A stretch of DNA of 38,328 nt from Flavobacteriaceae bacterium TMED81 (GTDB lineage Bacteria; Bacteroidota; Bacteroidia; Flavobacteriales; Flavobacteriaceae), in the NCBI GenBank assembly GCA_002171575.2, contig NHEI02000028.1, forward strand, positions 1 through 38,328, given 5' to 3'. Both the position numbers and the translations under genes were made by a program. Positions 13,851-23,167 of this stretch are shown here, piece after piece (the stretch's first letter is position 1; each line of letters starts with the position of its first letter). The notes under the pieces were generated by a model. The model ran no database searches and was not told the origin of the DNA. It saw only the letters and a list, made by a program, of their open reading frames with translations.

Positions 13851-15118
13851 TTTGGTTTAGAAATGATCTGCGTGTTGTGGACAATCAATCGCTTTACGAT
13901 GCGGCCACAAAGCATGACAAAGTGATTGGGCTTGTACTGATTCCTGCCGAATGGCTTGCTGAAACCCCGCTTGGATTTAAGAAAATGGAAGCATTTCGGG
14001 CTCGTTTTTTGTTGGAATCCATTGCCGATTTACAGCGCGATCTCGAATCCCATCACATCCCCCTCATCGTTAAAATCGATGATGGAACGTCTTTGACTCA
14101 AATTTGTAGCCAATATCAAATCACGGACATCTACCTACAAAAGGAGTGGACAAAAGATGAGATTGACCAAGAAAAAGGAATCCCTGAATCGGTTGCGGTT
14201 CACAAGTCCTACAACCAATTTTTATTTCACCCCGATGACTTGCCAATCTCAATCGATGACTTGCCAGAAATTTTTACCGTCTTTCGTAAAATATGCGAAA
14301 AGAAAGTCAACGTTCGTCCTTGTGTGTTAGAACCGAGAAGATTAGCAGCAGAAAATGCGAAAATCGCCTCGTATACACCATTGACTTTGGAAGAACTCGG
14401 CTATGAGCCATTTGACATTCATCCCAATAGTGCATTTCCATTTCAGGGGGGCAGCCATGCCGCAGACGAGCGATTGAACCATTATTTTTGGACAACAAAA
14501 AAGTTATCCTACTATAAAAAAACACGAAATGGATTGGTGGGAACAGATTACAGTTCGAAGTTTTCCCCTTGGTTAGCCAACGGGTCGATATCGGCCAAAT
14601 CAATTTATTGGGCGGTCAAAGATTATGAGCAAAATGTGGCCAAAAACCAGTCCACCTATTGGTTGATTTTTGAATTGATTTGGAGAGATTACTTCAAATA
14701 CGTTTCCTTGCGACATGGAAATTCTATTTTTACTGTTGGGGGAATCAAAAACAGATCTTATGATTGGGGGAAAAATCCGCATGTGTTTCAGCAGTGGGTA
14801 AACGGAACAACCGCAGAACCATTTGTCAATGCCAATATGCTCGAACTCAAAAGAACAGGGTTTATGAGCAATCGAGGTCGGCAAAATGTAGCCAGTTATT
14901 TGGTCAAAACACTTCAAATGGACTGGCGCTGGGGCGCTGCCTATTTTGAAGCCCTGTTGATCGACTATGACGTTCATAGCAATTACGGAAACTGGATGTA
15001 TAATGCTGGTGTCGGGAATGACCCCAGAGATCGCGTTTTTAACGTACGCTTACAAGCAGATCGGTATGATGGAAATGGAAAATATCAGTCCATGTGGCTG
15101 CAAAAACAACTCTTTTAA
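13823..15118 (+). CDS. DASH-family cryptochrome
   Basis: A 431-aa FAD protein. The N-terminus (ALVWFRNDLRVVDNQSL) has the RNDLR form typical of DASH cryptochromes. The FAD domain carries YSSKFSPWLANGSIS, LIWRDYFKYVSLRHGN, TGFMSNRGRQNVASYL, DWRWGAAYFE and YGNWMYNAGVGNDPRDRVFN, the usual DASH signatures. Members repair cyclobutane dimers mainly in single-stranded DNA and may also signal; they often bind methenyltetrahydrofolate as antenna. ATG 13823 lies inside the end of the DUF2256 gene. Its stop overlaps the start of the next gene (TAATG). Confidence 0.93.
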   Translation: MQEKQNTALVWFRNDLRVVDNQSLYDAATKHDKVIGLVLIPAEWLAETPLGFKKMEAFRARFLLESIADLQRDLESHHIPLIVKIDDGTSLTQICSQYQITDIYLQKEWTKDEIDQEKGIPESVAVHKSYNQFLFHPDDLPISIDDLPEIFTVFRKICEKKVNVRPCVLEPRRLAAENAKIASYTPLTLEELGYEPFDIHPNSAFPFQGGSHAADERLNHYFWTTKKLSYYKKTRNGLVGTDYSSKFSPWLANGSISAKSIYWAVKDYEQNVAKNQSTYWLIFELIWRDYFKYVSLRHGNSIFTVGGIKNRSYDWGKNPHVFQQWVNGTTAEPFVNANMLELKRTGFMSNRGRQNVASYLVKTLQMDWRWGAAYFEALLIDYDVHSNYGNWMYNAGVGNDPRDRVFNVRLQADRYDGNGKYQSMWLQKQLF

Positions 15119-16650
15119 TGGAAGTACGCTTAATTCTTGGGGATCAGCTCAATGCCGAACACAGTTGGTTTGAGGAAGTTAATGACAACGTGTGCTATGT
15201 CATGTTTGAAATGCGTCAGGAGACAGACTATGTCAAGCATCACATTCAAAAGGTTGTTGCCTTCTTTGGAGCCATGCGAAACTTTGCACGTGCAAGAGAG
15301 AAAGAGGGGCATCGAGTTTTGTATTACACCCTAGATGATTCGCAAAACGAGCAGGAGCTAGAGAAAAACCTCAACAAAGTCATTTCCCTTTTGGGTGCTA
15401 CACGCTTTGCCTACCAGCTGCCCGATGAGTTTCGACTCGACCAACAACTTCAAAGCTTCTGTAAGGGCTTAAAGATCTCGTCTGAGGCCGTTGACACGGA
15501 CCATTTTCTCACGACAAGGGATGAAATGGGGAAATTCTTTGCGGGAAAGAAAAAATGGGTAATGGAGTTTTTCTACCGCTATATGCGGAAAAAATTTGAT
15601 ATCCTGATGGTGCATGATCAGCCAGAAGGCGGGTCTTGGAATTATGACAAGTTTAATCGAAACAAATGGAACGGCTCTCCGGCCATTCCTCCGCCCTATC
15701 TGCCAAAAGTCGAGTACATTGAGCAACTCCAAAAGATGATCGAAGATCAAGGGATTATGACGCTAGGCAGTCTCTCTAAAGACCAATTTTTATTTCCAAT
15801 GACCCGAGAGGAGAGTATAAAACAGCTCGACTATTTTTGCGAAAATCTGCTTATAGACTTTGGGAGCTTTCAAGATGCGATGCATCAAGAAGAAACCAAC
15901 CTATTCCATGCGAGGATTTCCTTTGCCTTGAATGTCAAAATCCTTCATCCTTTAGAGGTCATCAATCATGCCATTGAGGCCTATCGAAAACAACCCGACA
16001 CCATATCCCTTTCGCAGGTTGAGGGCTTTGTGAGGCAAGTGTTGGGGTGGCGAGAATACATCCGTGGACTGTATTGGAAAGAAATGCCAACTTATAAAGG
16101 GTTAAACGCCTTAGAAAATACCAATCCCCTTCCCGATTTCTATTGGACTGGTGAAACCAAAATGAATTGCTTGAGTACAACTGTAAAAAACAGTTTGGAG
16201 CATGCCTATGCCCATCATATCCAACGATTGATGATTACTGGAAATTTTGCACTCCTCGCCCAAACCCACCCCGATGCGGTAGATGAATGGTATTTAGGGA
16301 TCTATGCCGATGCCGTAGAATGGGTACAACTGCCAAACACACGCGGAATGAGTCAATATGCCGATGGGGGAATGGTGGCAACGAAACCTTATGTTTCCTC
16401 AGGGTCTTATGTCAACAAAATGAGTAATTATTGCTCTTCTTGTAGCTACAACCACAAAAAGAGATTGGGAGATGACGCTTGTCCGTTCAATAGCTTGTAT
16501 TGGAACTTTTTGGACGACAAAAAAGATTTCTTAAAAAGCAACAATCGTATGGGAATGATGCTCAATTTGTTGCGGAAAATCAAACCGGAGGAATTGGCAG
16601 CCATAAAAACACGTGCTTACGGAATCATTGCCAATCCCGATGCCTACTAA
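15118..16650 (+). CDS. Iron-sulfur bacterial cryptochrome/photolyase (PhrB (6-4) type)
   Basis: A 510-aa member of the FeS-BCP (CryPro) family. The N-terminus ([12 protein letters not shown]) and [14 protein letters not shown], plus [17 protein letters not shown], fit the class that repairs (6-4) photoproducts, known from Agrobacterium PhrB. The four cluster cysteines are C351, C439, C442 and C455, with C-x2-C-x12-C spacing. As I recall, Agrobacterium uses 350, 438, 441 and 454, so each is shifted by one. This supports a [4Fe-4S] cluster. Family members usually use a dimethylribityllumazine antenna, which RibH in this window makes. I start at ATG 15118 rather than an upstream ATG at 15094, since homologues start with this strand. 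Confidence 0.93.
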   Translation: MEVRLILGDQLNAEHSWFEEVNDNVCYVMFEMRQETDYVKHHIQKVVAFFGAMRNFARAREKEGHRVLYYTLDDSQNEQELEKNLNKVISLLGATRFAYQLPDEFRLDQQLQSFCKGLKISSEAVDTDHFLTTRDEMGKFFAGKKKWVMEFFYRYMRKKFDILMVHDQPEGGSWNYDKFNRNKWNGSPAIPPPYLPKVEYIEQLQKMIEDQGIMTLGSLSKDQFLFPMTREESIKQLDYFCENLLIDFGSFQDAMHQEETNLFHARISFALNVKILHPLEVINHAIEAYRKQPDTISLSQVEGFVRQVLGWREYIRGLYWKEMPTYKGLNALENTNPLPDFYWTGETKMNCLSTTVKNSLEHAYAHHIQRLMITGNFALLAQTHPDAVDEWYLGIYADAVEWVQLPNTRGMSQYADGGMVATKPYVSSGSYVNKMSNYCSSCSYNHKKRLGDDACPFNSLYWNFLDDKKDFLKSNNRMGMMLNLLRKIKPEELAAIKTRAYGIIANPDAY

Positions 16651-18118
16651 AGCAGACCTTTCCATATTTTGGTTTAAAAGAGACCTTCGCGTCGTGGACA
16701 ACCCTGCACTCCAAGCCGCTGTGCTTGACCCTACCCCAACCCTTTTGGTGTATAGTTTCGAACCCATGCTACTCAAAAACGATCATTACGACAACCGGCA
16801 TTGGCAGTTTATCTGGGAAAGTCTTGCGGAGTTAAATCAATTCTTTTCGCAATACGACACCAAAATTCTCATTTGTAGTACAGATATACTGACCCTTTTT
16901 ACAGAAATCCAAAAGAACTTCACTGTCAAATCCATATACAGCCATCAGGAAACTGGGCTTACTTGTACCTATGAGAGGGATCAGTTGGTTGATCGGTATT
17001 GTCGATCTGAGAGGATTAAATGGAATGAGTTTACAAATCAAGGCGTTTTTCGCGGGCTTTCAAATCGAAAAAATTGGCGTAAAAAATGGGGTCAATTCAT
17101 GTCTAAACCCATACAACCATGGGAAACAACATCACATTCATTTGTTTCCAATTTAGCGATTGATTCGATTGGGATTGATGCTTTTGAATGGAAAAGTTCC
17201 TCAACTGATCAGATTAGACAAAAAGGAGGGACAAAACAAGGGCTCGCCTACTTGAATAGCTTTATCAGCAGTCGTCACAAATCCTATCAAAACTCGATAT
17301 CAAAACCGGAATTGTCTCGCAAAGCGTGCAGTCGATTGTCGCCTTACATTTCTTGGGGGAACCTTTCAGTTCGCTATGTATGGCAAACCGCAGAGCAAGC
17401 CAAACGCGATGGTGCCTCACGATTTCAACTACAAGCTTTTACCTCACGTTTGCGCTGGCAAGCCCATTTCATTCAAAAGTTTGAAATGGAAGACCGCATG
17501 GAATTTGAAAGCATCAATAAAGGATATGCCGCTTTGGAAAAATCCCCCAACGAATCTTATATACAGGCATGGAAAACAGGACAGACTGGTTTTCCATTGG
17601 TGGATGCTTCCATGCGTTGCTTGATGCAAACTGGTTATGTCAATTTTCGAATGCGTGCCATGCTCGTCTCCTTTTTTACCCATCATTTATGGCAGCCCTG
17701 GCAACTCGGTGTCAAGCATTTGGCAAAACAATTTTTGGATTTTGAACCAGGAATCCATTATCCCCAATTCCAAATGCAAGCAGGGGTAACTGGAATCAAT
17801 AAGTTGCGCATCTATAACCCCGTCAAAAATAGTATCACTCATGATACAGAGGGTGTGTTTATCGGCAAATGGGTACCTGAGCTTGAAAAGCTCCCATTGC
17901 ACTTGCAGCACGAACCGTGGAAGATCACCCCAATTGAGAAAGAACTCTATGGTTTCGCTTTGGGACAAGACTATCCAGAACCCATTGTTGACTTGCAACA
18001 CGCAGCAAAGCATGCCTCCACCAAGCTATGGGGGATGAAAAAAAAGGGGAGTGTTCGGGCAGAATCGCGGCGCATTCTCTCAAAACACACCTTGGCAGAC
18101 AGAAACAACTTTGATTAG
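16640..18118 (+). CDS. Divergent photolyase/cryptochrome-like FAD-binding protein
   Basis: A 492-aa protein. The antenna domain begins [20 protein letters not shown]. The FAD domain shows [44 protein letters not shown] and [19 protein letters not shown]. Where class I and DASH enzymes have (N)WQW or NWMY followed by GxxxD, this protein has [23 protein letters not shown] (near residue 372), so the tryptophan next to the flavin in the electron-transfer triad appears replaced. The MHNR-like loop reads VNFR. It may not be a standard dimer repair enzyme. I choose ATG 16640, which overlaps the previous stop by 11 bases; ATG 16613 adds 9 residues. The specific function is unknown. Confidence 0.85.
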   Translation: MPTKADLSIFWFKRDLRVVDNPALQAAVLDPTPTLLVYSFEPMLLKNDHYDNRHWQFIWESLAELNQFFSQYDTKILICSTDILTLFTEIQKNFTVKSIYSHQETGLTCTYERDQLVDRYCRSERIKWNEFTNQGVFRGLSNRKNWRKKWGQFMSKPIQPWETTSHSFVSNLAIDSIGIDAFEWKSSSTDQIRQKGGTKQGLAYLNSFISSRHKSYQNSISKPELSRKACSRLSPYISWGNLSVRYVWQTAEQAKRDGASRFQLQAFTSRLRWQAHFIQKFEMEDRMEFESINKGYAALEKSPNESYIQAWKTGQTGFPLVDASMRCLMQTGYVNFRMRAMLVSFFTHHLWQPWQLGVKHLAKQFLDFEPGIHYPQFQMQAGVTGINKLRIYNPVKNSITHDTEGVFIGKWVPELEKLPLHLQHEPWKITPIEKELYGFALGQDYPEPIVDLQHAAKHASTKLWGMKKKGSVRAESRRILSKHTLADRNNFD

Positions 18119-18119
18119 G

Positions 18120-18401
18120 ATGAAGAAAAAGCAATTTGGCGTTAAAGAAATCGATCGTATCATTGAAATGGCATGGGAAGACCGAACACCATTTGACGCC
18201 ATTTCATTTCAGTTTGGCATCAAAGAGCAAGAAGTCATTACAATCATGCGCAACAACCTCAAGCCCTCTAGTTTTCGTCTATGGAGAGCTCGTGTACAGG
18301 GTAGAAAGACCAAGCACAGCAAACAAAGAGGAGATGATGTCAATCGATTTAAATGTAGCCGCCAGCGAGGGATTAGCAACAATAAGGTTTCGAAACGATA
18401 G
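18120..18401 (+). CDS. TIGR03643 family protein
   Basis: A 93-aa basic protein matching the TIGR03643 pattern: EIDRIIEMAWEDRTPFDAI, QFGIKEQEVITIMRNNLKPSSFRLWRARV, and a lysine-rich KTKHSK segment. The family is small and conserved, found near cryptochromes and DUF2256 genes; its function is unknown. The helical region resembles a helix-turn-helix, so DNA or RNA binding is possible but unproven. The ATG at 18120 follows the photolyase-like stop by 1 base, making it the last gene of the operon, convergent with murA (5-base gap). Confidence 0.85.
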   Translation: MKKKQFGVKEIDRIIEMAWEDRTPFDAISFQFGIKEQEVITIMRNNLKPSSFRLWRARVQGRKTKHSKQRGDDVNRFKCSRQRGISNNKVSKR

Positions 18402-18406
18402 AGATT

Positions 18407-19723
18407 CTATTGGGTGTTCACCCGCTTGATATCGGCGCCGATGGCTTGCAGTCTTTCGACGATACGTTCATATCCGCGATCGATTTGTTCGATGTTGTGA
18501 ATGGTACTCGTCCCTTTTGCCGACAAAGCAGCAATCAACAAGGAAATTCCCGCACGAATATCGGGGGAAGTCATCGTAGTTCCTTTCAGGGAGGACTTGA
18601 AATCATGACCTATTACAGTCGCTCGGTGCGGGTCACAAAGTATGATTTTAGCTCCCATATCAATAAGTTTATCCACAAAGAACAAACGACTTTCAAACAT
18701 TTTTTGATGAATAAGCACACTTCCTCTTGCTTGGGTGGCAACCACCAGAACAATACTCAACAGATCGGGGGTAAATCCTGGCCATGGGGCATCGGATATT
18801 GTCATAATGGAACCATCGATAAAGCTTTGAACTTCGTAGCCATCGGAATGCGCAGGGACATAGATATCATCCTCTTGTCTTTCCACCTGTATGCCCAACT
18901 TTCGAAACACATTGGGAATTTGACCCAAATCGTCCCATGATACGTTCTTGATCGTAAGTTCACTTCTCGTCAATGCTGCCAAACCGATCCAACTTCCAAT
19001 TTCGACCATATCGGGCAGAATGCGGTGGCTTGTACCAGAAAGTCGCTCAACTCCTTCAATCGTCAATCGGTTTGATCCAATTCCAGAGATATTGGCACCC
19101 ATTCGATTGAGCATACCACAGAGTTGCTGTAAATAGGGTTCGCAAGCAGCGTTATAGATCGTTGTTGTGCCTTTGGCGAGAACGGCTGCCATCACCAAAT
19201 TCGCTGTTCCTGTCACGGATGCCTCATCGAGAAGTAGGTAAGCGCCTTGGAGACGGTCGGTCTCTACGCTATAAAAGTGATTTTCACGGTCATAGGTAAA
19301 ATCGGCGCCCAATTTCATAAGCCCTTCAAAGTGCGTATCGACTCGTCTTCTACCGATCTTATCTCCTCCGGGTCTTGGAATATATCCTTTGCCGAATCGG
19401 GTGAGCAGTGGACCAATCAACATAATCGACCCTCTGATTTTTCTACCGTCAGTTTTAAATGCATCGGATTTGAGATACTCCAAATTCACTTGATCGGCTT
19501 GAAAGAGATAATGGTTGTTTCCCTTCTTTTCGATGCGAACGCCAAGTGACTCTAAAATATCGAGCAGTTTATTGATGTCGACGATATCGGGAACATTGGA
19601 GATTTCGACAGGTTCTGCAGTGAGAAGAACCGCACATAAAATTTGCAGTGCTTCATTTTTTGCCCCTTGGGGCTCAATCGTGCCAGACAATGGTCTTCCG
19701 CCCTTGACAACAAATGTTCCCAT
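18407..19723 (-). CDS. murA: UDP-N-acetylglucosamine 1-carboxyvinyltransferase
   Basis: A 438-aa enzyme of the first committed peptidoglycan step, transferring enolpyruvate from PEP to UDP-GlcNAc. The N-terminus (GTFVVKGGRPLSGTIEPQGAKNEAL) and RPGGDKIGRRRVDTHFEG are family motifs. The active-site cysteine of E. coli MurA (Cys115, the fosfomycin target) is Asp121 here, as in naturally fosfomycin-resistant MurA. I start at ATG 19723 because the 22 residues before it are not MurA-like and overlap the DUF4290 gene. It is the last gene of a DUF4290-murA unit. Confidence 0.95.
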   Translation of the reverse strand: MGTFVVKGGRPLSGTIEPQGAKNEALQILCAVLLTAEPVEISNVPDIVDINKLLDILESLGVRIEKKGNNHYLFQADQVNLEYLKSDAFKTDGRKIRGSIMLIGPLLTRFGKGYIPRPGGDKIGRRRVDTHFEGLMKLGADFTYDRENHFYSVETDRLQGAYLLLDEASVTGTANLVMAAVLAKGTTTIYNAACEPYLQQLCGMLNRMGANISGIGSNRLTIEGVERLSGTSHRILPDMVEIGSWIGLAALTRSELTIKNVSWDDLGQIPNVFRKLGIQVERQEDDIYVPAHSDGYEVQSFIDGSIMTISDAPWPGFTPDLLSIVLVVATQARGSVLIHQKMFESRLFFVDKLIDMGAKIILCDPHRATVIGHDFKSSLKGTTMTSPDIRAGISLLIAALSAKGTSTIHNIEQIDRGYERIVERLQAIGADIKRVNTQ

Positions 19724-19724
19724 C

Positions 19725-20372
19725 TTACTTACGACGCTTATGTCTGTATTTTTTGTTTTTGTTGGACTGGTGGGGTTTCTGACGACCAAATCGTTTGTTG
19801 CTCAATCGGATCAGGTCTTCGGATTTAGACAGCATTTCATCTGAATTTTTCAGATTGATTTTACCTTCTGAAATTTCAAATAAATGCTCAAAAATTACTG
19901 CATCTTCCACCGTGTCTTTGTTCCAGTTTAAAAAGCACTTTTTCATGTGATTGGCAATCACAAAGACCAGTGCATCTTTCTGTTCTCCATCGGAAAAGGT
20001 AAGTGCCGCCTCGATCATTCGTTTGATATTGTTGCCGTAAAAACGATACTTGGGGAAATTTTGTGGGTAGCTCAACGGGGCTGGACGAGCCGTAAGTACT
20101 TCTTTTTCAGGAATGGGATATGGCGAGTCCACGTCGAGTGAAAAGTCCGACATGATAAACAATTGATCCCAGAGCTTGTGTTGGAAATCGGGAACGTCTC
20201 TAAGGTGTGGGTTCAAATTTCCCATCACACCGATAATGGCATGCGCCATTTTGTTTCGCTGTTCTTTTTTGGGCTCTTCCATCGCTTGATCCACCATCTT
20301 TTGAATGTGACGGCCATATTCTGGAATTCGTAACGGACTGCGTTGGGTATTGTACTGAAGTGTGTCTTCCAA
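19725..20372 (-). CDS. DUF4290 domain protein
   Basis: A 215-aa cytoplasmic protein matching DUF4290, a family I know only from Bacteroidota (YNTQRSPLRIPEYGRHIQKMVDQA; GNLNPHLRDVPDFQHKLWDQLFIMS; FPKYRFYGNNIKRMIEAA). Its C-terminus is strongly basic (KPHQSNKNKKYRHKRRK), which may bind nucleic acid or act as a disordered tail. Function unknown. It ends 2 bases before murA starts, and this pairing is one I recognise in related genomes. Confidence 0.85.
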   Translation of the reverse strand: MEDTLQYNTQRSPLRIPEYGRHIQKMVDQAMEEPKKEQRNKMAHAIIGVMGNLNPHLRDVPDFQHKLWDQLFIMSDFSLDVDSPYPIPEKEVLTARPAPLSYPQNFPKYRFYGNNIKRMIEAALTFSDGEQKDALVFVIANHMKKCFLNWNKDTVEDAVIFEHLFEISEGKINLKNSDEMLSKSEDLIRLSNKRFGRQKPHQSNKNKKYRHKRRK

Positions 20373-20411
20373 TGTTGATGTTTAAATGATATGGTAAAAA
20401 TACGAAAATTA

Positions 20412-20702
20412 CTATAACTGAATGACGCCCTCAATCTGTGCAACCGCTTTGTATTTGGATATGATTTGATCGGGTGAGCTAAAAACCCCTTCGATCGAAA
20501 TGCTGACATAGGTGTTTTTGGACGAATTTCGCTCCGTGATTTGAACAGGGTGATTTGCGAAAATGGACCGAAGAGTCGCTTTTTTCTCCTCGTCGGAAGG
20601 CAAGATAAACTTAAACAAATAGTTTGAAGGCCAATCTGTTGACTCTTCCAATTGCTCTCGAAGTCGATTGTAAAATAAAGTGGTTTTGGTGGTCTCGGAC
20701 AT
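20412..20702 (-). CDS. DUF493 family protein
   Basis: A 96-aa protein matching DUF493 (YbeD-like), a small ferredoxin-like fold related to ACT domains. Segments WPSNYLFKFILPS and NTYVSISIEGVFSSPDQIISKYKAVAQIEGVIQL are the strand/helix core. In E. coli the family is thought to be regulatory, but no function is established. I start at ATG 20702 (MSETTKTTLF) because the preceding 25 codons are hydrophobic and overlap the divergent NTPase gene. Confidence 0.85.
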   Translation of the reverse strand: MSETTKTTLFYNRLREQLEESTDWPSNYLFKFILPSDEEKKATLRSIFANHPVQITERNSSKNTYVSISIEGVFSSPDQIISKYKAVAQIEGVIQL

Positions 20703-20765
20703 CTGGACAAAGATATCGATTTTAAACAAGAAGTAAAGCGCAAAAATTGTAAATTGGTATCCCAT

Positions 20766-21296
20766 ATGAAGCAACATAAACGATATGTGCTGACTGGCTC
20801 TCCAGGAAGTGGGAAAACCACCTTATTGCAAGCTTTACAAAGCGAGTACATTACTTGTTTTGAAGAGATCTTTCGGGTATTGTTTTTACAAGCCAAGGAC
20901 AGAGGTGTAGATTCTCCTTTTCAAGACGAACCCCTAGCACTGAGTGAGGAAATCATCAAAGGGAGAGTTGCCGACTTCAACGCAGCTGCGGTATCTAAGA
21001 TTCACCTTTACGACAGGGGGATTCACGATGCGATTGCCTATCTGGAAGGAATTCAGGTTGAGGTTCCAAAACACTTTATCAAAATCGGTCAATCCCACAT
21101 CTATGACAAGGTGTTTATCCTTCCGCCATGGCAAGAAATTTTTACCAATGACCATGAGCGGATCGAAAATTTTGACGAAACCGAAGCGATACACAACGAA
21201 CTTATCAAGACCTATACTGCATATGGTATGCCGCCAATTGTTGTACCCAAGCTATCGGTGGAAAAACGCATATCTTTTCTCAATGATCATCTATGA
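20766..21296 (+). CDS. P-loop NTPase, NadR/Ttd14-like AAA domain
   Basis: A 176-aa protein with Walker A near the N-terminus (LTGSPGSGKTTLL), then EEIFR and LYDRGIHDAIAYLE in place of a kinase-type DRG motif, and ILPPWQEIFTNDHERIENFDE. The layout fits the small ATP/GTP-binding AAA_28 family, related to nucleotide kinases and NadR-type domains. The substrate is unknown. Its stop overlaps recQ by 4 bases (ATGA), so the two are in one transcript. The ATG at 20766 is used; a GTG/ATG slightly upstream (20754) is a less likely start. Confidence 0.78.
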   Translation: MKQHKRYVLTGSPGSGKTTLLQALQSEYITCFEEIFRVLFLQAKDRGVDSPFQDEPLALSEEIIKGRVADFNAAAVSKIHLYDRGIHDAIAYLEGIQVEVPKHFIKIGQSHIYDKVFILPPWQEIFTNDHERIENFDETEAIHNELIKTYTAYGMPPIVVPKLSVEKRISFLNDHL

Positions 21297-23167
21297 GCAG
21301 CGCGCGGGAACATTTACAAAAACATTGGGGTTGGTCCGACTTTAGACCAGGGCAAAAAGAAGTTATTGATGCTTCTCTATCTAGAAAAAATACCTTGGTC
21401 GTACTCCCAACTGGTGGCGGGAAATCGTTGTGTTTTCAACTGACTGCACTGCTGCAAGACGGCATTTGTGTTGTGGTCAGCCCTTTGGTGGCGTTGATGA
21501 TTGATCAGGTTTCCGCTTTGAAAAGTAAAAACATACGCGCCATGTCGATACACGGATCGATGGGTGAAAATGACCTGGTTGAGGCGCTGGATCAATGTGC
21601 GTTTGGAAACATCAAGCTTTTGTACCTATCCCCCGAACGTCTGCGCAATCCGATTGTGTGTGAACGCTTAAAAACCTTACCCATCTCTCTGTTGGCGGTT
21701 GACGAAGCCCATTGCATTTCACAATGGGGGCATGACTTTCGGCCTGCCTATCGGCAAATTGCTCAATTTCACAACATCATCAACAAGCCCCCTGTGATGG
21801 CACTCACTGCCACCGCAACCCCAAAGGTAAAAGCGGATATCATCGCATCTCTCGAACTTGAGGACACCCAGCTTATCCAAACCTCATTTTTTCGGCCAAA
21901 TCTGTCTTATCAAGTCATTCGTACCGAAAACAAACTCGGTACAATACGGTCGATGCTCAAAAACAGTTCGGGGAACACCATCTTGTATCTCCGTACTCGC
22001 AGGCACTGCGAAACCCTTGTAGAACAACTTCGAATGGAAGGAATCCATGCGCGGTATTTTCACGGAGGGAGCTCCAACAAAACAGAGCTTATCGAGGACT
22101 GGCAAAGTGGAAGAGAACCCATTATGGTGGCGACTTCTGCCTTTGGAATGGGAATTGATCAGGCCAATGTCCGGCAAGTGATTCATGCGGCACTTCCCGA
22201 AAGTATCGAAAGCTACTATCAGGAAGCTGGACGAGCAGGGCGTGACGAGCAGCCCGCTAAAGCCACAATCGTAACAAGCGCGCGGGATATGCAAGTTGTC
22301 AGCAGTCAATTTATGGACAGCTTTCCTCGTGCCGATCTCGTCCGTCAGGTCTATGCCAAATTATGTGCCTATTTCCAAATTGCGTACGGCGAAACTCCGC
22401 TAGAACCGCTTGACATGTCCTTTGAAAGCTTTGTCGACACCTATAATTTCCCTTCCAAAAAAACCTATGAAGTCTTTCGGCTTTTCGATCGAATTGGATG
22501 CATTCGCTGGTCCAACCTTGTGGTAGAACGATTTCGGTTGCAAGTACTATACAAGGGAAAAGATCTCCGCAACTTGATTCGTAAAGACTCACCGCTTTCC
22601 ACGATACTCAATATTTTGGTGCGACTTTATCCAAACATCACGGAAACAGCCCAATCGGTCGATGGGAGCCAATTGAGCAAACGAACCGGGGTCGGGTTGG
22701 ATCAACTCAAAGTTCATTTTGCGGCCTTGGAGAAAAACGGCTATGCCGCCATTTCCTCATGGAACTGCGACACCCGTTTGTTTTTCCTCGAACCACGGGA
22801 AGACGATCACATCCTGACCCGGGCGATAACACATCTCGATCAGAGTCTGGAAACCAGAAAAGTGCAACTCAAAGCGGTTCAGGACTATGTTGAAAACCAC
22901 AAGCAGTGCATGCAAGCCCTCCTCCTTGACTATTTTGGAGAAACAGGCAAGACCGCATGCGAGCATTGCAGTACTTGCCAGTCCACACCAAACCCAGCGC
23001 AATTGCAGTCCTCTATCATGGCGATTTTGCAAAAAAAACCTGCCTCTGCCAAAAACCTATCAAAATTGCTTGTCACTGAAGAAAAAACTATCATTGCATC
23101 ATTAATGGAGATGCTCAACGAGGAACGGATCTTTCAAAAGGATCTTCTATTTTATATCAATAAATGA
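21293..23167 (+). CDS. recQ: ATP-dependent DNA helicase RecQ
   Basis: A 624-aa 3'-5' superfamily 2 helicase. Motif I is PTGGGKSL, motif II is AVDEAHCISQWGHDFRP (DEAH), and motif VI is QEAGRAGRDEQ. The zinc site reads C-x16-C-x2-C-x2-C (starting CMQALLLDYF, ending ACEHCSTC), the same spacing as E. coli RecQ. A winged-helix RQC domain follows. I see no clear HRDC domain at the C-terminus. RecQ works in recombination and fork repair. It forms an operon with the NTPase upstream and fmt downstream (4-base overlap). Confidence 0.95.
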   Translation: MSSAREHLQKHWGWSDFRPGQKEVIDASLSRKNTLVVLPTGGGKSLCFQLTALLQDGICVVVSPLVALMIDQVSALKSKNIRAMSIHGSMGENDLVEALDQCAFGNIKLLYLSPERLRNPIVCERLKTLPISLLAVDEAHCISQWGHDFRPAYRQIAQFHNIINKPPVMALTATATPKVKADIIASLELEDTQLIQTSFFRPNLSYQVIRTENKLGTIRSMLKNSSGNTILYLRTRRHCETLVEQLRMEGIHARYFHGGSSNKTELIEDWQSGREPIMVATSAFGMGIDQANVRQVIHAALPESIESYYQEAGRAGRDEQPAKATIVTSARDMQVVSSQFMDSFPRADLVRQVYAKLCAYFQIAYGETPLEPLDMSFESFVDTYNFPSKKTYEVFRLFDRIGCIRWSNLVVERFRLQVLYKGKDLRNLIRKDSPLSTILNILVRLYPNITETAQSVDGSQLSKRTGVGLDQLKVHFAALEKNGYAAISSWNCDTRLFFLEPREDDHILTRAITHLDQSLETRKVQLKAVQDYVENHKQCMQALLLDYFGETGKTACEHCSTCQSTPNPAQLQSSIMAILQKKPASAKNLSKLLVTEEKTIIASLMEMLNEERIFQKDLLFYINK

